Of a stretch of 64,000 nt of DNA, positions 32,423 through 43,264 are shown piece after piece; position 1 is the first letter of the stretch; the number at the start of each line of letters is the position of its first letter. This DNA is from Alternaria dauci. Its lineage: Eukaryota > Ascomycota > Dothideomycetes > Pleosporales > Pleosporaceae. Under the pieces are notes generated by a model. The model did no database searches. It worked only from the letters and a program-made list of their open reading frames with translations, and was not told where the DNA came from. The translations under genes and the position numbers were made by a program. Location of the stretch: NCBI RefSeq assembly GCF_042100115.1, contig NC_091272.1, forward strand, positions 3,534,001 to 3,598,000, in the 5' to 3' direction.

Positions 32423-33573
32423 ATGAAGCTCTCTACCGTTATAAGCATTTGCTCGTTTGCTTTATCGCAGCTTACGCTCGCACAATTGTCAAACTTCGAC
32501 AACTGGGAGCATGAGCGCATCCAGCTCGACGATGTTTCGATTCATTTCCGCTACCATGGTGAAGGACCACCTATCCTCTTGGTACATGGCTTTCCCCAGC
32601 ACTCGTTGACATGGCATACCATCGGACCGATCCTGGCGCAGAACTGTATATCCATGATCCACTTCCCATCCGTAAAACCCTCAAGGCTAAGATGAAGGCA
32701 GACACTGTGATCGCCCCCGATATACGCGGCTGCGGCGACTCGTCGCTTCCTTTCTCAAAGAACTACACGGCTGCAGCTGCCGGCACCGATCTCAAAGCCA
32801 TCCTAGACTACCTCAACATTACGTCTACATACGTATTTGCGCACGACAAAGGCGTAGGACTTGCGACTTCTCTTGCCATAGAACATCCATCGGTCGTTGA
32901 AGCCATCATCCTCGCCGAATACGCTCTACCAGGTTACGGATATCCTACGCAAGTAACGAGTTCTAGTCTGTACCAGAATTGGCAACTCGCATTCTTTTCC
33001 GTGCCCGATGCAGCCGAATTCTTCATTCGAGGGCGCGAAAAGGAGATGTTGAGCTGGTACTTTTTCCATGCGAGTTATTCCGGCACGGCGGCTGTGAGCG
33101 AAGACCACTTGCAGCGCTACACGAACGAGATAGCCAAACCGGGGTTTCTGAGGAGCGGCATGGAGTATTTTGCAGCGGCTTGGGACGACGAAGCCTACTT
33201 TACTTCTGTGTTTGGTAGCGGGAAGAGACTGCAGATGCCAATGCTGGTATTGGGTGGTGAAGCGAGCTTTTCTCCTGTGTCGTTATTGGAAGAGGTATGG
33301 ACACAGATAAGTGATGATTTTGTTGCTGAGGCGATTCCAAAGGCTGGACATTGGATTGGTGAGTGACCCCCTTCCATGATCTTTTTACGGACGATCTGAA
33401 TTCCATTTGCATCTCAGGCTAGGGCAGGCCAGCTGACTATCGAGATAGGCGATGAAAACCCAACTTGGACAGGGAGACGGGCGCTACAGTTCTTTGGAGA
33501 AACCGGAGAAGTAAGCGGTATCAATCTTTCATATCTCAAGGACCGAGTAACTCTGCAGGGTGGTGTTGCTTGA
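32423..33573 (+). CDS. Secreted alpha/beta hydrolase, epoxide-hydrolase-like
   Basis: Exons 32423-32645, 32702-33358 and 33449-33573 give 334 residues. A signal peptide (MKLSTVISICSFALSQLTLA) precedes the domain. The oxyanion motif is LLVHGFPQHSLTWH. Splicing out 32646-32701 joins ILAQN to YTVIAPDIRGCGDSSLPFSK, the expected block. The nucleophile elbow is YVFAHDKGVGLA, with Asp where esterases have Ser, as in epoxide hydrolases and haloalkane dehalogenases. The catalytic His is in AIPKAGHWIG. Intron 2 (90 nt) leads into a short last exon ending DENPTWTGRRALQFF and INLSYLKDRVTLQGGVA. The substrate is unknown; detoxification of plant or microbial epoxides is one possibility. It ends about 100 nt from the convergent C2H2 gene. 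Confidence 0.83.
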
Positions 33574-33673
33574 CGATAGACGGCCAAATATTCCGAGGAC
33601 ACATGATGGTATGGATAGGTTGCCGAGAGGACTTGGAAATGCAATTTGAAGCTACGGCGAAGTTGCGCTGGCA

Positions 33674-35311
33674 TCAGTTATTCGGACTTCCTTCAAGCCC
33701 ACTACGACGACGAAAGTCCTTTAGCCAATTTGCATTGTCAGCCACTGTTTGGTTCCACCCATCATCCGGATCCTGGTACAACAATCTTCGCGACTCGCGT
33801 TGAAACATCTCGTCCGTTGGAATAATCCCTGATAACATTTGCTGTCTTGCAAAGCGACTCAGATGGCGTGTAAGAACAGTAGCAAAGTCGTGATCATGTT
33901 GTGTTGACAGTTCTCGCAGAGCTGTTAAAGAGTCTTCAAAGGCCTGTTGGTCGGGCGTATGTGTAGTCTCCTTCGGAGGCTCTTGTATCGGCTCTTCAAG
34001 TTGAATGCGCGAGATCAGTTGCTTTGTGTGGTCGATAGATCCAGGGTTAGTTGCTGAGAAAGGCACCACAGTATTGGCTTGTTCGGCAAGGAGGTACGGC
34101 GGGAATGCGTTAATGACACGAGCCGCCACAGCAGGCTCGAAGCAGTGCTCGCCTTTCCAGTCGGCCATGGTCTTGCCTTCTCGAAAATGGGCTGCCAGAT
34201 GGTCTGCTCGCTCATCCCAGCTATTCAAGTTTGTATCGCATATACCGCAACGAGATTTTACTGGCAAAGTCTCGAGCTTCCAATCATCAATCAGAGGTAG
34301 TGTTTCGAGTCCGTGCACCAGACGAAGGTGTTGGGTAAGGTGGTCTTTTCGATGGAAGATACGGGGAGTATTGTTACCGTCAGTACATGCCGCGTGGTTG
34401 TGTTGCTGCAGATGCTGAGGTGTCGGGTCTAGTGCACTACAGTAGGCACAATGTACTCTGCCGGTTAGAGGTAGTACCACGGACGCTCCGTGCGGCGTAC
34501 ACATCCAACTTTCAAGGTTTAGATGCAAAGACTTTTCATGGCGTGTCCAGTCGTACTTGTGCTTGAATGTATCGCAGCAGAATGTACATTTGAAAATGCG
34601 GTCCGGATCGTTCATTTTGTTACCTCTTACTCGGCCCTTATTCCGCGTTTTGGTGGCCTGACTGCGACGCTTCGACTGTGACGTGGCGGAGTGGCTCGAG
34701 TTCACGGATCGCAACGAGGATTCGCTGGCAGCGCTGTCGAGACTGGTCGTTGACGAGGGGCCTCGGTATTTGCGAAATACGTCGCTACTAGAGGGCCGGC
34801 TGATGCGTGGTGAAGCACCTACGGGCCTGTCTTCCAAGGCATGGTAGATGGCCGACAGAGAAGCAGCCTCGTCTTCAGGCGGCGAATTCCGCCACCGCTG
34901 GATAGCTAATGAGTGTCCTTCTTCGTGTTGAGGACTCCCACCGGGGATGACTATCGGGCTCGAGGTTCCAGTTGATCTGCGCACAAAGTATTTGCTTCGA
35001 CGACGTGGAAGTGTGTGATGCCGTCGCGCCAGTGGGCGGTCGTAAGACTCAGTCGGCTGGAATGCATCAAACGAATAGCTTGGAGAAGTCACGGTGCTCA
35101 TTGGCTGTGATGTGTTCTCGAACGTAGAATCGTGAAAGTTTGGGTCGATTGCCAAGTCGTCGTCAACGCTGAATGCGGCAGGCGCACCAGATGCAGCATT
35201 AGGTGCATCCTGGCCAGGATCGGTGGCTAGGAAGTTGGAGAACCACGAAGGGTCGATGGTATCTTCATTCCAGGGCTGCATTTGCCAGCCGTTCAGTCGT
35301 TGATGATCCAT
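33674..35311 (-). CDS. C2H2 zinc-finger transcription factor, single exon
   Basis: The frame encodes 545 residues from ATG 35311 without introns. The N-terminal 230 residues are Ser/Pro-rich with an acidic start (DEDTIDPSW-like context, WNEDTIDPSWFSNFLATDPG), consistent with an activation region. A basic stretch (SKRRSQATKTRNKGRVRGNK) precedes the zinc fingers. The first is classical, FKCTFCCDTFKHKYDWTRHE (C-x2-C-x12-H-x4-H). Degenerate fingers follow around VHCAYCSALDPTPQHLQQHN, FHRKDHLTQHLRLVH and SRCGICDTNLNSWDERADHL. The architecture resembles fungal developmental or stress C2H2 regulators but I cannot assign an ortholog. It is divergent from the Pus4 gene across 355 nt. Confidence 0.82.
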   Translation of the reverse strand: MDHQRLNGWQMQPWNEDTIDPSWFSNFLATDPGQDAPNAASGAPAAFSVDDDLAIDPNFHDSTFENTSQPMSTVTSPSYSFDAFQPTESYDRPLARRHHTLPRRRSKYFVRRSTGTSSPIVIPGGSPQHEEGHSLAIQRWRNSPPEDEAASLSAIYHALEDRPVGASPRISRPSSSDVFRKYRGPSSTTSLDSAASESSLRSVNSSHSATSQSKRRSQATKTRNKGRVRGNKMNDPDRIFKCTFCCDTFKHKYDWTRHEKSLHLNLESWMCTPHGASVVLPLTGRVHCAYCSALDPTPQHLQQHNHAACTDGNNTPRIFHRKDHLTQHLRLVHGLETLPLIDDWKLETLPVKSRCGICDTNLNSWDERADHLAAHFREGKTMADWKGEHCFEPAVAARVINAFPPYLLAEQANTVVPFSATNPGSIDHTKQLISRIQLEEPIQEPPKETTHTPDQQAFEDSLTALRELSTQHDHDFATVLTRHLSRFARQQMLSGIIPTDEMFQRESRRLLYQDPDDGWNQTVADNANWLKDFRRRSGLEGSPNN

Positions 35312-35666
35312 AGTCTCGGTAATTGCGATTGTCGGCTTGGTATCGAGGTTGGTGAAAATGTCTGAGGGATGACGGCGTCAGATGAAGGGACCAGCCCGAA
35401 GTCGGCGCCGCTAACTTCACCACGAGGAGATGTATAGATCTGGTTTAGCAAGGAGTCGTGATACACTCATACTGCCCCGGACTATCTCTGACCGATGCCT
35501 GCGTATTGCGAGGCCAGAGGCACCTGGGCATGCGCATCTCATAAGGCGTAGGGCGTGCGGTGGGGTAATCTCCAGAACGCGCTAGTCCCGCAATCTAGAG
35601 CAATTCTTCCGTCTAGCGCAAAAGGGCAGTCACCTACCAACGCGACGTAACGTGACGTGACTGACG
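35312..35666. promoter_or_regulatory. Divergent promoter region, C2H2 factor and Pus4
   Basis: The 355-nt interval between two divergent start codons contains TGACG elements near the Pus4 start (CGTGACGTGACTGACG, 35651-35666), which resemble bZIP-type sites. No TATA box is clear. Confidence 0.35.
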
Positions 35667-36881
35667 ATGGAAGACCAAGACGAGAAAGCTGTCGGAGAAC
35701 AGGCTGAACAAATCCTGGAGGGCATCTTTGGTAGGCCATCTTGTCTTCATTTCGCACCTTGTCTCTGACACCACTCAGCGGTAGCCAAGCCTGCACATGT
35801 TTCGTCAGCAGACGTCCTTCTCAAACTTCAATCAGCATTCGCGCCATCAACTACATTTGCGCCACTGCTCAAGCATCAACCTAAACGCACCAGCAAATCT
35901 TCCGATCAGGTCTTCCGTTTAGGTCATGGTGGCACGCTCGACCCCTTGGCTTCGGGCGTGCTCATTGTAGGAATCGGGCGCGGTACAAAGTCATTGTCGC
36001 AATTTCTAGCATGTGACAAGACTTACGAAACAGTTGTCGTGTTTGGTGCTAGCACTGATAGTTACGACTGTACGGGAACTATTATTGAAAGAGCAGACAC
36101 CTCGCATGTCACTCGTCAGTTGGTGGAAGAAAAGCTGAAAAACTTCAGAGGAACCATCCAGCAAGTCCCTCCAGTATACTCTGCGTTAAAAATCAATGGC
36201 ATCAAGGCTTGCGAGTACGTACGGCAGGGCAAGGAGTTACCGAGAGAGTTAGAGAGTAGAGAGATGCACGTCGAGGAATGCACGCTACTAGATTGGTATG
36301 ACGTGGGAGAGCACTCCTTCGCACTTCCTGGCGGAGAAGACCCGGCTTCAGCACCTGCAGCGCGTATCAGGTTGACTGTGTGTTCTGGTTTCTACGTCCG
36401 CAGCTTTGCGCACGATCTGGGTATCGCATGCAACACCTTTTCATACATGGCCTCTCTGTGTCGTACCCGCCAAGCTAATTTTACTGTCGATTCCTCACTC
36501 ACATCTCCGGATACCGTTTCCGCCCTTACATACACAGAATTGGACGCCGGAGAATCAGTATGGGGTCCGAAGCTCACACTGCAGCTTGAGAAGTGGGTCG
36601 CGGCTAACCCGGTTAATTTGGGGCATGTCAATGGCCGCCAAGAAAGCATGAAGAGGAAGATGGCGCAAGATAAAGAAGCGAAGCCTCGGCAGAGGTTCCG
36701 AGGGGAATGGGTAGCCGAAACGAAGAAAGAGAGGATCAAGCAGCAAGGAGGTAAATTCAAGGGTAAATGGGGACGGAAGCCCAAGCTTGAGCCAGCCTCA
36801 GAATTGCCTTCAGCAGCACCCTCGGACCAAACTCTAAACACCAGAAGAGACTCTCCAGGCGAAGCGAAACCAACGACATGA
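35667..36881 (+). CDS. PUS4: tRNA pseudouridine synthase (TruB/Pus4 family)
   Basis: Exons 35667-35730 and 35779-36881, intron 35731-35778 (48 nt), give 388 residues. The first exon MEDQDEKAVGEQAEQILEGI joins to FAVAKPAHVSSADVLLKLQS. The catalytic block is GHGGTLDPLASGVLIVGIGR, with the essential Asp in TLDP. Further TruB blocks are VFGASTDSYDCTGTI, QQVPPVYSALKINGIKACEY and VCSGFYVRSFAHDLG. Pus4 makes pseudouridine 55 in the T-loop of cytosolic and mitochondrial tRNAs. A basic C-terminal tail (KKERIKQQGGKFKGKWGRKP) of about 90 residues probably aids RNA binding. The gene ends 51 nt from the stop of the convergent ankyrin gene. Confidence 0.93.
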
Positions 36882-36932
36882 TTGATATGTATGTGAATCC
36901 AGGGTCTTTCGAGCCCGGGACACGATAATGCC

Positions 36933-39410
36933 TCAATGATATAATGGCGCCCCAAAATTCCTCAATAGGCCTAACCACTCCGAACTCCTGTCTGTCAACT
37001 CACAACATTCCAGCATGGTCCACATACCCAGCTCCCCGTGCGGCTTCGCTCTACTGTTCAACACTAGGCTGCTGCCATCCACTACACTAAGCTGGAGCAG
37101 TTTCTCCATACCAATGTAGTTGTCTTTTCGAATCGCCGACAAAATTGCCGGAAGTTGCGGACGTTGTAGCGCGTGTCCAACGTCCCATTGAACCACCATG
37201 TCGATGAGTTCTAGGTATTGCGTTTTGAGTTTCGGTTCGGTGGGAGGAGTACAGTAGAGAAGCATGTCGTAAATAGGCGGCAGAGCAGCGATCTGTTCGC
37301 GTCGAGCAGCTGCAGAGATGGTGTCCAGAAGCACACGTACTGCATCTTTGTTAATGCCGTTGATGGCGAAGCTCAATGCGTCATACGTTAGTTCCGGGAC
37401 CAGATTTATCATTTCCATAAGCATTGACGAATTGGTTTCACTGCTGTGAAAGGCAGTGAATTGCAGTACGTTCATGTCATCAAACGCTGGATCGCGAGGA
37501 TGCGCACCGGCGCGAAGAAGTACACGCGCTGTTTCGAGAGAATTGAAGGAGAGAGCAGCAGCTAGTGGTAGAGCATGTGTTTCTTTTCCGTTTCGGCGGA
37601 AGAAGACATCTTCTCGTACCAATCCGCCTTTGACCTGCAAGATAAGTTCGACTGCTTGGGCCGCGTCTGCTGAAAGCGCTCGCCCAATTGCCGTTCTCAA
37701 ACCCTGATCGGTGGCGGTGCGTTGTGCAAGACATGGATTGAAGCCTCTGTCAATCAATAGTCTTAGTATGCGAAGTGCGTCTTCTGGTCGCTTGTTCCAT
37801 GTTTCTTTTGTCAACGCATTGATTGGTGACACGTAGCGGGTGAGCTTCCCTTGATGTTGCAAGACATCGTCTTCTTTTTCATAGTCTTTCGGCAATCCCT
37901 TTATGCTCAACATCTCTTCCACCACGTCTGCCCACCCAGCGCGGACGAAGCAAGATAGCACGGAGTACTCATATGTTGTCTGCCACGGGCGATGCCCAAA
38001 CTCAGCACCCTGCAGCTCACTTCTGTTGTCGAATACGCCGGAAATTAGAGCCGTGGGATCAAACTTTTGATATTGCATGATGAGTTTTAGCGTGTTTGTA
38101 CCCTGGTCGACGTTCTTCCATCTGGAAAGACCATCGAGAAGACTAGTTTTCGCAAGTCTGACTTGGTTTTCCGTCCAGTAGTGTTGGGCATCATGCATTT
38201 CCCGCGGCCATTGCACAACCATTGGATTTGCTCCATACGATGCTACAAGGCAGTTGATAAGATCCGCGTGCCCCTTATAGGCAGCTGCAAGTATCACACG
38301 ATCCATTGGAGTATAGTCATCTCTTTTGGTGGTTTCTCCGTAAGTAGCGCCTTCTCTCAAAAGATAGTCGACTACTTTTGCTCGCCCGTTTAAGGTAGCC
38401 TTTGCTAAAGCTTCGTGCTTCACTTTTTTCAGCTTGCCAAATGATCGATATACAGGATCAGCTCCCATACCAATCACTGTTTTGACAAGAGAAAGACTGC
38501 CTTCTGCAGCAACTTCTTCAAGAACGTCGGTCAAAGTATCCTGTGATGATCCACTAGCTGGCTTTGCCGAAGTCGCTGCTTTTCTAAGTGAGAAGCTTTT
38601 CTTAAAAGACGAGAGACCCGTTGGACTTGATGCGTCATTCCTTCTGCCGATTCTGCGCAATACCTCAGCTTGAGCATCGCTGGGGTTCATTTCAGTTGCC
38701 TCGCTTTCTGTGCTCTGCATAGTCGAAACGGAAAAACCCCTTTGCGATAACTGGAAAGGACTACCGGGCAAGCCTTGCATGGGCGATGAAATGATACTAG
38801 AGCTGCGAGTACTGCTTAGACTGCTGGCAGTGTTGATATGCTCAAAAGTCCCATGAACTATCTTTAGTGGCTCTGGCGCTGGATTTGAGGGTCCAAAATG
38901 TTCGGAAGCGATATACATGGACTGCATCCGGTCTGAGAAGCCATCTCCATTGCTAGCGCTACTTCCCCAAGACATCGGAGGAGTCGGAGGAGCAGTTGAC
39001 GCACGTTGAAGAAAGCGTAGAGGTTGTGGTTGCGAAGACTCAGCCTTGTGCTGTGATGGATGCGCTTCGGAAGCTTGTGCACCTGGGCTGCCCGGAAGTT
39101 GAGAGACCTCATGAGCTGCAGGGTCGCGACTCTGAACTCTTTGGGGATAGTTTAGCGGTAAAGGCGCCGTACGTGACGTTGAGTAGGATGTCGACGGGAA
39201 AATGTCCTCTTCTTTCCTGTGTTCAGGCGCATTGTAAGCAGGCTTATAAGGGTCGGTTGTCGAGCACAAGGCATGTTCGAGAGATGCTCCTGCTATCGTT
39301 GGGGAAGCCGGTCGAGCGGGCGAAAGGTAGTCGAAGGGCTGTCCGCCAAAACAGCTGCCGTATTCAGCAAAGTCGTCCGCATATCGTTCATCGTCATCCT
39401 GCATCTTCAT
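36933..39410 (-). CDS. Ankyrin-repeat protein with disordered N-terminus
   Basis: The frame from ATG 39410 (MKMQDDDERYADDFAEYGSC) encodes 825 residues in one exon. The reading frame stays open upstream of this ATG, with a Ser-rich composition, so an upstream exon or longer start is possible. Residues 1-300 are Ser/Pro/Gln-rich and likely disordered, with short patches such as ASSPTGLSSFKKSFSLRKAA. From about residue 305 ankyrin-type helical repeats appear: DVLEEVAAEGSLSLVKTVIG, HEALAKATLNGRAKVVDYLL, DRVILAAAYKGHADLINCLV and LPLAAALSFNSLETARVLLR. About ten repeats, some degenerate, run nearly to the C-terminus. Such proteins are scaffolds; the partner is unknown. It converges tail to tail with Pus4. 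Confidence 0.8.
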   Translation of the reverse strand: MKMQDDDERYADDFAEYGSCFGGQPFDYLSPARPASPTIAGASLEHALCSTTDPYKPAYNAPEHRKEEDIFPSTSYSTSRTAPLPLNYPQRVQSRDPAAHEVSQLPGSPGAQASEAHPSQHKAESSQPQPLRFLQRASTAPPTPPMSWGSSASNGDGFSDRMQSMYIASEHFGPSNPAPEPLKIVHGTFEHINTASSLSSTRSSSIISSPMQGLPGSPFQLSQRGFSVSTMQSTESEATEMNPSDAQAEVLRRIGRRNDASSPTGLSSFKKSFSLRKAATSAKPASGSSQDTLTDVLEEVAAEGSLSLVKTVIGMGADPVYRSFGKLKKVKHEALAKATLNGRAKVVDYLLREGATYGETTKRDDYTPMDRVILAAAYKGHADLINCLVASYGANPMVVQWPREMHDAQHYWTENQVRLAKTSLLDGLSRWKNVDQGTNTLKLIMQYQKFDPTALISGVFDNRSELQGAEFGHRPWQTTYEYSVLSCFVRAGWADVVEEMLSIKGLPKDYEKEDDVLQHQGKLTRYVSPINALTKETWNKRPEDALRILRLLIDRGFNPCLAQRTATDQGLRTAIGRALSADAAQAVELILQVKGGLVREDVFFRRNGKETHALPLAAALSFNSLETARVLLRAGAHPRDPAFDDMNVLQFTAFHSSETNSSMLMEMINLVPELTYDALSFAINGINKDAVRVLLDTISAAARREQIAALPPIYDMLLYCTPPTEPKLKTQYLELIDMVVQWDVGHALQRPQLPAILSAIRKDNYIGMEKLLQLSVVDGSSLVLNSRAKPHGELGMWTMLECCELTDRSSEWLGLLRNFGAPLYH

Positions 39411-39873
39411 GGATTGTTCAAGCTGTACGTTCGAGAACACCGACGCTGTCGGCTGCGAGGTCGCGCTGCTAGAATGAGAGGAATGTCTAGAAAGCGCGGG
39501 GTAGAAGAGTAAACTCGGAAACGAAGGTTCATTTGCCTTGCAGCGTGCCGTGTATGCAGCCTGGCGGCATAAAAGACCATTTCAGGCGCCCGCTGGGACA
39601 GACCCGAGTGTTAAGACCGACACAGATCCAAGTCCGGAGGTCATTTCCAAGCCGCAAGCATGCTGCCATACCGAGGTATAGAAAGAGCAATGTAGGTAGG
39701 GGTCGTGAACACGAAGAGGCGTTCGTTGCGCGTTCGTCCAAGAGAATCTGGTCAAGTAACCTGAGATCGCAATAACGGATACGGTGACAAGCGAATGAGC
39801 TTCTCGCACTCCGCACGTGGGTGGGCAGGTTCGAGATACCTGCATCTCAGCCACCACTCGCGCTTACACGGGG
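39411..39873. other. Intergenic, upstream of the ankyrin gene
   Basis: No supported gene. The first part may hold additional N-terminal coding sequence of the ankyrin gene, because its frame stays open for some distance upstream. A small hairpin (CAGGT, 7-nt loop, ACCTG) lies at 39826-39842. Confidence 0.4.
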
Positions 39874-40293
39874 ATGTCGTATCAACGCTGTGTATCGCTG
39901 CTTGTGATTTGTGTCATTCTGCTTGCCGCGCATGGAACTGCCCATGCGTCGTGGCGCAGATTGGATGCGAGCGACGGAAACTTCTTTGTTCCCCAGGTCG
40001 CGTGGATAATGCAGAATAGACTCTGCGCGTATGTTTTTGCTTAAGAAGCATCGTCGTAACTTTTCGCTAGTACTTACAATCCCTTTCTTGCACCAGTCAT
40101 TGCCATAGAGAGTGTAGTAAGTCCAAACGGGATCTTTCGTGTAGACATGATCGCGAGATATGATGAGGGTATGAGCGATTACTCAGCAAGGAGCTTTGAC
40201 CATGTCGTTTCTCATCTCGCCGGCAGTCAGCATCAACTCTTCCTCAACCCCGTCATCTATTCTGCCACTGCATTTGTCGAGATCAATACCTAG
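39874..40293 (+). CDS. Possible small secreted protein, two exons
   Basis: Exons 39874-40028 and 40071-40293 around a candidate 42-nt intron (GTATGT donor, CGCTAG acceptor) give 125 residues. The N-terminus MSYQRCVSLLVICVILLAAH is a strong signal peptide with a likely cut after AHA or AHAS. The mature part begins WRRLDASDGNFFVPQVAWIM and, across the junction, RLCATYNPFLAPVIAIESVV. The second exon is open for 74 codons with sensible composition. The intron is short and another splice choice (GTAAGT at about 40120) would also leave an open frame, so the 3' part is uncertain. No family is recognised. It may be a secreted effector-like or lineage-specific protein. Confidence 0.4.
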
Positions 40294-41888
40294 GAGACGT
40301 TACCAACCCTGTTTACAACTGCATGGATGACTGGGTCAACAGCGTTCTCTATGATTTCCCTGCTCTTTCACTGTGGAAGCTTCTCCACCGCGGATAGGCT
40401 CGAGAGTAGGTAAGAAGGCGAGGGCGTGGTACCTTGCACTTCTGTTCCAGGATTATTTGCGACATTCGACCTTCGACCTTGCGCTGTCTCAATCTCTTTC
40501 ATTTGGGAATCTCCACGCATATTAACATGACGTGGAAACCCGATTATTATTCTATAAGGTTTGTTGGCGCCCTGTCATCTCCACTAGCGCAAAGCCCCTG
40601 AGACTGTCCAAGCCATAGTGTGGCGCCATCCACTGGATGGTACAGTACCCTCCATTTTAGACCAACACAATGTCCGCGAGTCCGTTGGTCCACTCTGCGA
40701 AGTTCACTAGTTCTAAGCCCGATAGTTGTGGCATCTGGGCTGTTCGAGAAACAAAAAAAATTGTCATTACGCTACACAACGCCACACAATGCCTTTATCG
40801 AACAGAACACCAAGGATAAATGCAATTAGGCTCATGGCATGTCAGAGGTCCGCCACACGTTCTTAGTCGCGTTATCTGTGGGTAGTAGGACCGACGTCTC
40901 CAAGGGAAAGTGAACCGCGACGGCAAGGGACTGTTTTTCGATAAGAGGCGACCCCGCGACGAAGCCAAGCCCTCGAATCGCGATCAACATTTCCTGCGAC
41001 TCAAGCGTGGGTCCCTTTCCGCTACCAACTCGACTCATCAAGATACTGGCGCGTCTGGGCAAACGCCACGAGGGCTTTCCAGGAAAATCCTGTCGCGTGC
41101 GATAGCTTCACGACAAGCGCACCCAGGACGCTGTGGTACCTGATGGCTTCGGCAGTAGCCTACCACGCTTCTAGCACAGTCCAGGGCTCCCATTTGCAGC
41201 TTGAGGTCCTCGAACCGCTTCCGGATTTTTCTAGTGCTGCCTAGGCTCGGTAGCGAAGTTTCATTGCGCAGCTTCGGCAGTCAAGAACGTTGAGGCATTA
41301 TGCCTGCCAGACGGCACAGGCTGCAGAACACGCGGCCAGGTTCGAGTAGATGCTGGACAGGATGAGGTTTGCCGTCGCCCATGTCCAAGACACTACGTGG
41401 TATAAGGCGACATGCTGAAGCTGCTGACTATACCGGGACATGCGACGCTCGGCAGAGCTTCATAATATATGGGTGGAAGTTTGCCCAGCAGCGTAAATCC
41501 GTTGTATATAAGGTGCCGGAGCTTTTCGCCCGTCCGGGAAAAATTCCCGTCTTAACGCCAATAGGCTGCGAACCGCGGAGCTGGTTGATCGACTAATGAT
41601 CATCACGGAAGGACGACACTACCAGCCGCTTGGAACTATGCGACTCATGATACTGATGTGCAGCTTTACACGCCGGAGCATATACCACCAGTCGGGATCC
41701 GCGATAAAGCTGCCCTTTCGTGAGATACCCTGACCCTTGTCTTCGCGCCGCCCGGTATATGCAGGTGTCAACATGCCAAACAAACTCAAGTAGAGCCACA
41801 GTCGTCTTCACATCCACTCTTCCATCTGACCCCAGTGGGGTGAAGCAGACCCCGCCGGCCACACACGTACTGGCTGTTGCTCTCGACA
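40294..41888. other. Gene-poor interval of 1.6 kb
   Basis: No supported gene and no recognisable mobile-element gene. Open frames are short and mirror each other on both strands. A small palindrome CGGGAA-N3-TTCCCG occurs at 41535-41549. The stretch includes the promoter of the rhodopsin-fold gene. Confidence 0.5.
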
Positions 41889-43264
41889 ATGGAGATCATC
41901 ACTTCCATTGTAAGATGATCGCATATGCCAATAACATGAAATCTCACTTACCTTCCGCAGGTTATCCAGGGCATTCTGCTCGTTCTAGCACTAGGCGTCA
42001 CGATCCTACGATGCTGGATTCGTCTCAGTGTAGAGCGGCGCTCACTCACATTACCCGACTATCTTGTGTGGGGAGGGATGATTTGTGCGCTGGGCTGGTT
42101 TGCTTGCTCTACGAAAGCGCTCTACGTTCTAATTGACCATCCTCTGGATGAGGAGACCAGAAGCGATTCTGTCGTATACCTAAAGGTATGTTGACGAAGT
42201 GCCATGTACGACGGAACATATGGACTGATTGATTGTGGCTCTAGGTCGTATTCGTGTCTATCTACTTCTTCGATGTAGGACTGTATTTCCCCAAAGCTTC
42301 GCTCGTCGCTTTCTACTGGTGGTTGATTCCTCAAGGCTTCAGACGTCTCCGAATCGCGGTTTATGTTTCTACCGCGATTGTGGCCTGTGCTTTCCTCGCC
42401 AGTGTATTGATGGATACCCTTGTTACACCAAGGATATCGGATAACTGGTACGGCCAAAACAAGATCACCAAACCTAAGTGTTCTTCTAGCTAACACTGAC
42501 TTTTCATAAGGTCTATCGAGAACCAGCTCAATTCAGCGTGGAACACTTACTCCAACCTGGTAGTCAACTGGGCGCTCAACTTCGGCACTGATCTTCTGTG
42601 TAAGTGGTTTTCCAGTCGCTTCGTAGGGCGTTAGCTAAGCCATGGTGAAATTAGTATTCGGGTTACCATTCTTCATCTTCAACTGCTTGAAGCTTCGTAG
42701 ACGACAAAAGATTGGTTTGGTCGGTATATTCTCTCTTGGCGCAATCACGATGGCAATCAGTCTCGCCCGGTTCATTGTCTACAGCATGGACTATGACGTC
42801 GCCGATGCAGACGGAAGTAAGTCACTACCGCGTCTGGCCCATTCTTTTGACCATGTTTAACACACGTATAGACCTATGGTGTACCGCGGAAATGTGCACA
42901 GCCGTCATTGTCGTCTCACTACCATCCCTGAAGTCGCTCATCATCAAACCAACGACTAACAACACGTACGACCGCAGCAATTCGGGATATCTTCAAGCCG
43001 GGTCTGGTAAGACTATTGGTAGCAAAGGCAACGGGCATAGTTCGCGTGTTCAAGGGGGAACGTTGGACGATGATGAGGTGGAACTTACCTTTCTCGTAAG
43101 AAATGCTCCTGTACGAACTATATCTGGGACATGCACTAACCTCGCACCAGGACCGAAAGGCTAGCCCTACACCAACTGGAGCTACTGATGAGACAAGGGT
43201 GCAAGATGGAAAAGATGGCGTGATAGTCACCAAAAACTTCACTGTCACTAGGAATGTGTTGTAG
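41889..43264 (+). CDS. Fungal rhodopsin-fold (PTH11-like) integral membrane protein, seven exons
   Basis: Exons 41889-41909, 41961-42185, 42245-42447, 42511-42599, 42655-42816, 42872-43095 and 43151-43264 join in phase to 345 residues. The first exon is only seven codons (MEIITSI). Family blocks include GILLVLALGVTILRCWIRLS, LPDYLVWGGMICALGWFACS, VSIYFFDVGLYFPKASLVAF, YSNLVVNWALNFGTDLLLFG, KIGLVGIFSLGAITMAISLA and CTAEMCTAVIVVSLPSLKSL. This is the seven-helix Fung_rhodopsin domain (PF20684). The N-terminal extracellular CFEM domain of canonical Pth11 is absent. The cytosolic tail is Ser/Thr/Gly-rich. Family members are candidate surface receptors, with Pth11 itself acting in host-surface sensing; the ligand is unknown. 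Confidence 0.87.

Noticed and set aside
39826..39842. CAGGT-TCGAGAT-ACCTG hairpin resembling a tRNA T-arm
   Set aside because: No matching acceptor stem, anticodon arm or D-arm is found within 80 nt on either strand, so it is not a tRNA.
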